In this document: positions 7,943 to 11,874 of the stretch, one piece after another
Layout: every line of letters starts with the position of its first letter
How positions within the stretch are numbered: position 1 is the first letter of the stretch
Assembly (NCBI GenBank): GCA_018398765.1
Contig: JAHBMJ010002952.1
Location: 81,448 to 93,321 of the forward strand
DNA length: 11,874 bases
Direction of reading: 5' to 3'
From: Chromera velia
Lineage: Eukaryota > Sar > Chromeraceae
Notes under the pieces: generated by a model
The model's input: only the letters and a program-made list of their open reading frames with translations
Told to the model about the DNA's origin: nothing
Databases searched by the model: none
Made by a program: the position numbers and the translations under genes

Positions 7943-9573
7943 TACTCAATGCGCCCGGTATCAGCATGCGTATGATCAATAAGACATTGCACCCTTTGTT
8001 AGACAGGTGTGTAATTGTTTTTATTGATGATCTCTTGATTTTCAGCCGCACTCCTGAGGAACACGAGAGAGACGTGGAGGCCGTCCTCCAGCTCCTCGCC
8101 GACGAGTCTCTCTATGTCAAACTGTCGAAGTGTGATTGCTTCTGGACGGAAGCCAAGTTCCTGGGGCTGGTCATCAGTGAGGGTGGATTCAGGCCTACGC
8201 CTGAGAAGGTGCAGGGACTCCAGGACTTCCCCAAGCCGACCGACCGCACTTCACTGCGTCAGTTTTTGGGGTTAGGGAATTGGTTTCGGAAGTTTGTTAG
8301 GGGGTACAGCCAGGTTGCTTCTCCCTTTCTCTCTCTTCTCCGCACCTCAATCCCCTTTGTGTGGGAGCCTGTGCATGATCAGGCATTCGTTGCTCTAAAG
8401 AAAGCCGTCCTTGAGCTTGCCACCCTTACACTGCCTGACCCCAGTCAGCCTGTCTACATTGCACACGATGCCTCACAGTCGTATCAAGCCATCGGGGCAG
8501 TTGCTATTCAGCGCTGTCAGAAGACAGGGGCATACCGTCCACTTGCCTTCGGCTCCTGCCGCCTGACCCCCACCGAGGCACGCTACCCAGTGAGGGAGTT
8601 TAACTTAGAGCTGTTGGCGATTGTCTATTTTGCAAAAGTTTGGCGTCATTTCCTGATGCCCGGGTCGGAGTTTTGGACAGATCACAAGAGTTTGGAGAAT
8701 TTGGGGAAGTCGTTCGAGCACTGCAGTCTGCGTGTGAGACGGTGGATTGAGTTTCTGGAGGAAGTGGCGGTTCCGATCAAATATATTCTGGGAAGGGCGA
8801 ACATCGTTGCCGACATACTTTCCCGCAATCCGCCCCTTTTGGTCCAGTCTTCCCCTTCTGCCCCTTTGCCATCTGTCAGAGTGAGGCAACCTACCCCGCC
8901 GACGGTCAGTCAGGCCGACGGTCCTGACGACGATGAGGTCCCAGGGCTTGAACCTGAGTATGAGGATGAGGGGGCAGTTGTTGGCGAGACCCGTTCTTTG
9001 GGGGGGGGGCACGGGGGCACTGAGCAGCATCAGTGCCGGACAACCTTGAAGGTTGAGGGAGATGTTGAGCTGCAAAGACGCTGCAGAGAGGAGTATGCAA
9101 ACGATCCCTGGTTTGCCCCGGTGCATGCTCACCTGAAGAATTCCCCAAACAAACTTCCCTCCCCTCATCTGGTGCCCCGTTTGAAAGGTCTCTCTCTGAA
9201 AGAGGGTCTGTTGTTCCGGGGGGACCGCTTTTGTGTCCCTCGCTCACAGCGCACGGCTCTTATTCGGGAAAGCCACTCATCTCCAGAGAGTGCACACTTT
9301 GGGGTCGGGAAAACCTACAGTCGAATGGCAGAGAGATATTTCAGGCCTCAGATGTGGAGAGATGTACGCAGATTCATTCGTGCCTGTGATCCCTGCCAGA
9401 GAAGCAAAGCTCCCAGCCGAGCGCCTCCCGGTCTTCTCCGACCGCTCCTTATTCCCAACCATCCATGGGAAGTCACCCAAATTGACTTCCTCGTTGGACT
9501 GCCTGCCTCTGGGGATGAACAGTTTGACTGTAATGGAGATTCTACGAAATTGAAAGTCTCTTCCAACAGCTAA
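7942..9573 (+). pseudogene. pol: pol, second part: C-terminal reverse transcriptase, RNase H, integrase zinc domain
   Basis: Reverse transcriptase resumes with LLNAPG. Motif C reads [12 protein letters not shown], with both Asp codons at 8026-8031. The thumb has KFLGLVIS and [13 protein letters not shown]. RNase H shows Asp (8467-8469, in AHDASQ), Glu (8608-8610, in LELLAI) and Asp (8680-8682, in WTDHKSL). A spacer rich in acidic residues and Pro follows (about 8840-9000). Integrase has the HX6HX29CX2C zinc module (His at 9274 and 9295, Cys at 9385 and 9394). The first core Asp is in QIDFLVGLP (9484-9486). The frame then ends at TAA 9571-9573, far short of a full integrase, so the catalytic triad is incomplete. 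No chromodomain can be seen. Confidence 0.9.
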
Positions 9574-9660
9574 GATCCTACGTTGTCTGTGCACAAATAT
9601 GTCGGTAGGAGCACACGGTCAATCTACCATGATAATCCAGTACAATCCAACAGGCTGCTG
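9530..9660 (+). pseudogene. Degenerate remnant of the integrase catalytic core
   Basis: One frame over from the end of Pol, short islands still resemble the integrase core: VMEI at 9530-9541, LPTAK near 9560-9574 (compare the family's IPT-K motif), and AHGQSTMIIQ followed by NP near 9610-9650 (compare the family's HG-P-x-I-SDRDP block). The second catalytic Asp is not recognisable and an in-frame TGA lies at 9548-9550. This is a by-eye alignment of short motifs. It suggests that decay, and not only a clean deletion, ended the element. Confidence 0.4.
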
Positions 9661-9989
9661 TCTGATTCAATTAGAATTTATCGAATACATGCTAATTACA
9701 TGACATACAAAAAAAACGCATGCATGCAAAAAACCATCGGAGACTGATGCTTCGCATACACGCCGAGCTAAATATTAATAGCTCGAAATCAGCATGCCAA
9801 TTAATCGTAGTATTACGTCAATCCTTGCAAGCCAATGGATAGACCGTAGGCATGATTAGAGTGTCCCGCGCGCGATGCTCCTCCATATCCCTACCGCTGT
9901 CTTTTGTGTATCGCTGACGGTTCTCAGGTGCACTTGCGGAAGCAAACGACAACAAAAGGCCGTAACGTTGAAAATTAGTCATATGTAGA
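9661..9989. other. A+T-rich spacer between the two retroelements
   Basis: No reading frame of note and no tRNA or rRNA are seen. There is a TGCATGCA palindrome at 9721-9728 and an inverted repeat with perfect 7-bp arms (CGAGCTA at 9764-9770, TAGCTCG at 9779-9785). If the minus-strand element has a 3' untranslated region it would lie here, but no poly(A)/poly(T) tail or repeat end marks its edge. Confidence 0.5.
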
Positions 9990-11690
9990 TTATTTTAGAA
10001 CAAAACAAAGAAAGAACAAACGCGCCTTCCAAAGAGAACGAAAACTATCATCATCAGTCCGACGGACTACAGACATGAACAAATCAAGCAAAAACGAAAC
10101 AGGCCATCTCAAAATATACAACTCCAAAAACAGAAAAGTAAGTTCGTCAACCAGGATAACCGCAGATGCATTACAAGAAAGAAGTGTCCGGATAAGATGA
10201 GAGGATATTAGGCCCTTCTTGGCCGAAACAGAAGGAACACAGGAGAAAGCATGCATCAGACGCACTCTACGAAGTGAAGGTAGGTTAGGAAAAGACGACC
10301 ATCCTCCAGAAATGGGCAACAGAGAAAAAGCAACCAAATCACGAAAAAAATTAACAAGAACATCACGGTTAGGATTAATAGCAGCAAAAAGCAAAATCGA
10401 AGGAGATTCCGGCAAAGGGAAAAGACGCAGACCAAGCACCGTAGATCCTTTTTGACGCTCTAAAACGTATGCAGGACTGTAAAAATCTTCCTCAAGTAAC
10501 TTTTCCATCATGGGGTCATCCGGCACGTCACTCATACCACAGTCAGACCTAAAAACAATCGTTCTATCGTCCATGTATCTCCCTGCCATCCATTTCTCCC
10601 CCCCCCATGAAGGCTTCGATCTCATTAATACAACAGAGTACTCTTTCCATGCGGCAAAAAATCGGGCCCCACCAAGAGAGCATGGACTCCCTTGAGGAAA
10701 ACCTTCATGCTGTCTGACCATCCTCCCTCGAACTCGAATTATATTTAAAACAAAATCAAGATTAATTATATGAGCCAGCATATTAAGAAGGCAAGAAAGT
10801 GCATTCGCGTAATTGCAGTGGGAGGATAAAAAAGTAATAGGTTTTAAGTAACGTCTCCGAGAATACCACTTCTCACCCTCTTCCGGACCCGCCTCCTTAA
10901 TACAAAAAGACTTATGGGTCGGCAACATAACAAAACGATATCTAGAGGAAGAATGAATGAAATGAACAAAGTCATTCAAACAAGAAAGGAAATCAGCTCT
11001 AGGTAGAGAGGGAAAAAATGCCTTGATGTCGTCCACCAGCAGATCAAGTCCACCCCGAGGCCAATATAAATTAGAAAAAACATAAGAGCCACGATCTGCA
11101 AGTCTCCCAAACCCTGAATTAAAGATCCCAACCTTATCCTGAAAAGCAAAGACAGAGTCAAAGTCACAATGTGGCGAAAAGTAAGAAAGACAGCCATTCA
11201 AAGCCTTGCAAAGGAAAGAGAAAATCTCACGTCTGGTGTATCTCTTATAAGATACCAATGGCCTGTACTTCAAAGAGGACCAAGACTCAGGGAGCTCCCC
11301 CTCAACTCCCCAAGACTTGCGTTTCACTCAAAGGATCCCAATCCCAAAGTGGTGTTTCTTCCTGTCGAATTTCTTGAACTGATTTAAAAAAGACACCCAT
11401 GCATCCTTTTTATTCAGAAAACCATTCTCCAGAAGGTCTAGAGAAGCAGAAAACTCAGCCTCCCCAATTCTTCTATAAGAAGAATCAAAAAGAAAAGCTC
11501 TTGCCACTGCCTCAATGTATTTCCTCTTACACAAAAAAGCCAGATCTCCTCTGGCCTTGTCAACTGGCACAACCGCTAGAGTAGTCAACAACTCTCTGAT
11601 TGCCATAGACTTCCTTGGGACGGCCGGCCCCTTTCTCATTTGCCTGAGCATACGAAAGCGTTGAAACTCACCGCTCCCGAAGGTTGGCAA
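9990..11690 (-). pseudogene. Penelope-like reverse transcriptase without visible endonuclease, one in-frame TGA
   Basis: One minus-strand frame runs from 11690 to TAA at 9990-9992, interrupted only by TGA at 11330-11328 (120 codons upstream, 445 downstream). The upstream part has a VDKARG...KRKY segment, like the DKG...Y block ahead of the palm in Penelope-like enzymes. The downstream part (numbered from 11327) has YRPLVSY (21-27), motif A VDDIKAFFPSLP (98-109, Asp100), motif B QGSPCSLGGA (212-221), motif C GRYMDDRTIVF (249-259, the two Asp at about 10566-10571) and an LGLRLF block. The layout D-x4-F-x-x-LP, QG-S-P and W-x3-RY-x-DD fits Penelope-like elements better than LINE, LTR or group II types. 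After the fingers-palm-thumb region the protein ends with no GIY-YIG domain. The nearest ATG inside the upstream part is at 11651. The exact clade is uncertain. Confidence 0.75.
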
Positions 11691-11874
11691 TCATTGTAGG
11701 AGACAAGACCCCTTTCATCGACCTACCTCTTGTATTCTCCCTCCCCCTCCCCCTTCCCATTGTCCTTCCTAGACCAACCCCCTCCCGAGTGCCACCATCA
11801 GAAGTGAGAACAGAACGGAGGAAAGACTCAATACCCTTCGAAACAACATTCCATGCACCAGTGTTAGGCCATAA
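11644..11874 (-). pseudogene. Upstream, frame-shifted N-terminal part of the minus-strand reverse transcriptase gene (runs off window)
   Basis: From the window edge at 11874 a different minus-strand frame is open for 68 codons down to TGA at 11670-11668. It encodes a Trp-containing start, a Gly/Arg-rich middle (GRTMGRGRGREN-like) and a SPTMIANLRER end. It overlaps the beginning of the main reverse transcriptase frame, so it probably codes the N-terminal part of the same protein, separated by a frameshift or a tiny intron. A GTGAGT...CTCAG pair at 11671-11644 spans exactly 28 bases, and its removal would join the two frames. The true start lies outside the window. Confidence 0.45.

Larger units (their letters stand above)
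5427..9660 (+). mobile_element. Degenerate Ty3/gypsy LTR retrotransposon, 3' end missing
   Basis: The order Gag, CCHC knuckle, aspartic protease, reverse transcriptase, RNase H, integrase on the plus strand is diagnostic of the Ty3/gypsy group (Ty1/copia has integrase before reverse transcriptase). The Gag and Pol frames are broken by five nonsense codons, a 1-base frameshift near 7942 and a further frame change near 9530. Integrase stops short of its second and third catalytic residues. No polypurine tract, 3' LTR or target-site duplication is seen, so the right end near 9660 is only where similarity fades. This copy cannot be autonomous. Confidence 0.9.

Noticed and set aside
8605-9168. A 187-codon minus-strand open frame
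   Set aside because: It is antisense to the RNase H and linker coding region and has no motif of its own.
10051-10057. CTGATGA on the minus strand, considered as a hammerhead ribozyme core because Penelope-like elements often carry hammerheads
   Set aside because: It lies inside the reverse transcriptase coding frame, and no GAAA box with flanking stems follows. No other convincing core was seen in the flanks.
9661-11874. Telomere-type repeats near the endonuclease-less reverse transcriptase
   Set aside because: I looked for TTTAGGG, TTAGGG and their complements in tandem; only isolated single matches occur.
1-11874. CRISPR arrays, bacterial operons, tRNA or rRNA genes
   Set aside because: No regularly spaced repeats with unique spacers, no cloverleaf with anticodon, and no rRNA blocks were found. 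The regular repeats are microsatellites.

Overview
The window looks like nuclear DNA of a microbial eukaryote. One gene is split by at least six GT-AG introns, simple-sequence repeats are abundant, two unrelated retroelements are decayed, and base composition is near-balanced with more A+T in the non-genic parts. Nothing in it is bacterial. A protist such as a chromerid-type or other alveolate alga is my best guess, from the style of the introns, the repeats and the Penelope-like reverse transcriptase, but no marker here proves it.

Layout. Positions 1-440 hold a long TG/CT microsatellite and the presumed promoter and 5' region. Positions 441-3519 (+) carry a seven-exon gene. Its predicted 411-residue product has three membrane segments, a loop with four cysteines, and an acidic proline-rich tail. 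Its introns 2 and 6 hold a (TG)n tract and a (TGTC)n array. Positions 3520-5426 contain no recognisable gene: first a purine-rich stretch, then a group of small hairpins, then A+T-rich DNA that may be part of an LTR.

Positions 5427-9660 (+) are a Ty3/gypsy retrotransposon relic. In order it shows a candidate primer-binding site, a glutamine-rich Gag with a CCHC knuckle, an aspartic protease, a reverse transcriptase, an RNase H, an integrase zinc-binding domain and the start of the integrase core. Gag and the first part of Pol share one reading frame, broken by five nonsense codons. One single-base frameshift lies inside the reverse transcriptase, and the integrase core decays with a further frame change. 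No 3' LTR is visible.

Positions 9574-9989 are A+T-rich spacer. From 9990 to the end of the window, on the minus strand, lies a second reverse transcriptase. Its motifs fit Penelope-like elements best, and no GIY-YIG endonuclease follows it. It has one in-frame TGA and one frame change near its left-over N terminus, and it runs off the window.

Only the three-membrane-segment gene looks intact and host-encoded. The two retroelements are unrelated and do not work together. The main points of interest are the unrecognised membrane protein, the endonuclease-less Penelope-like reverse transcriptase with a possible 28-base intron, and the pattern of transition-type nonsense codons in the gypsy element.
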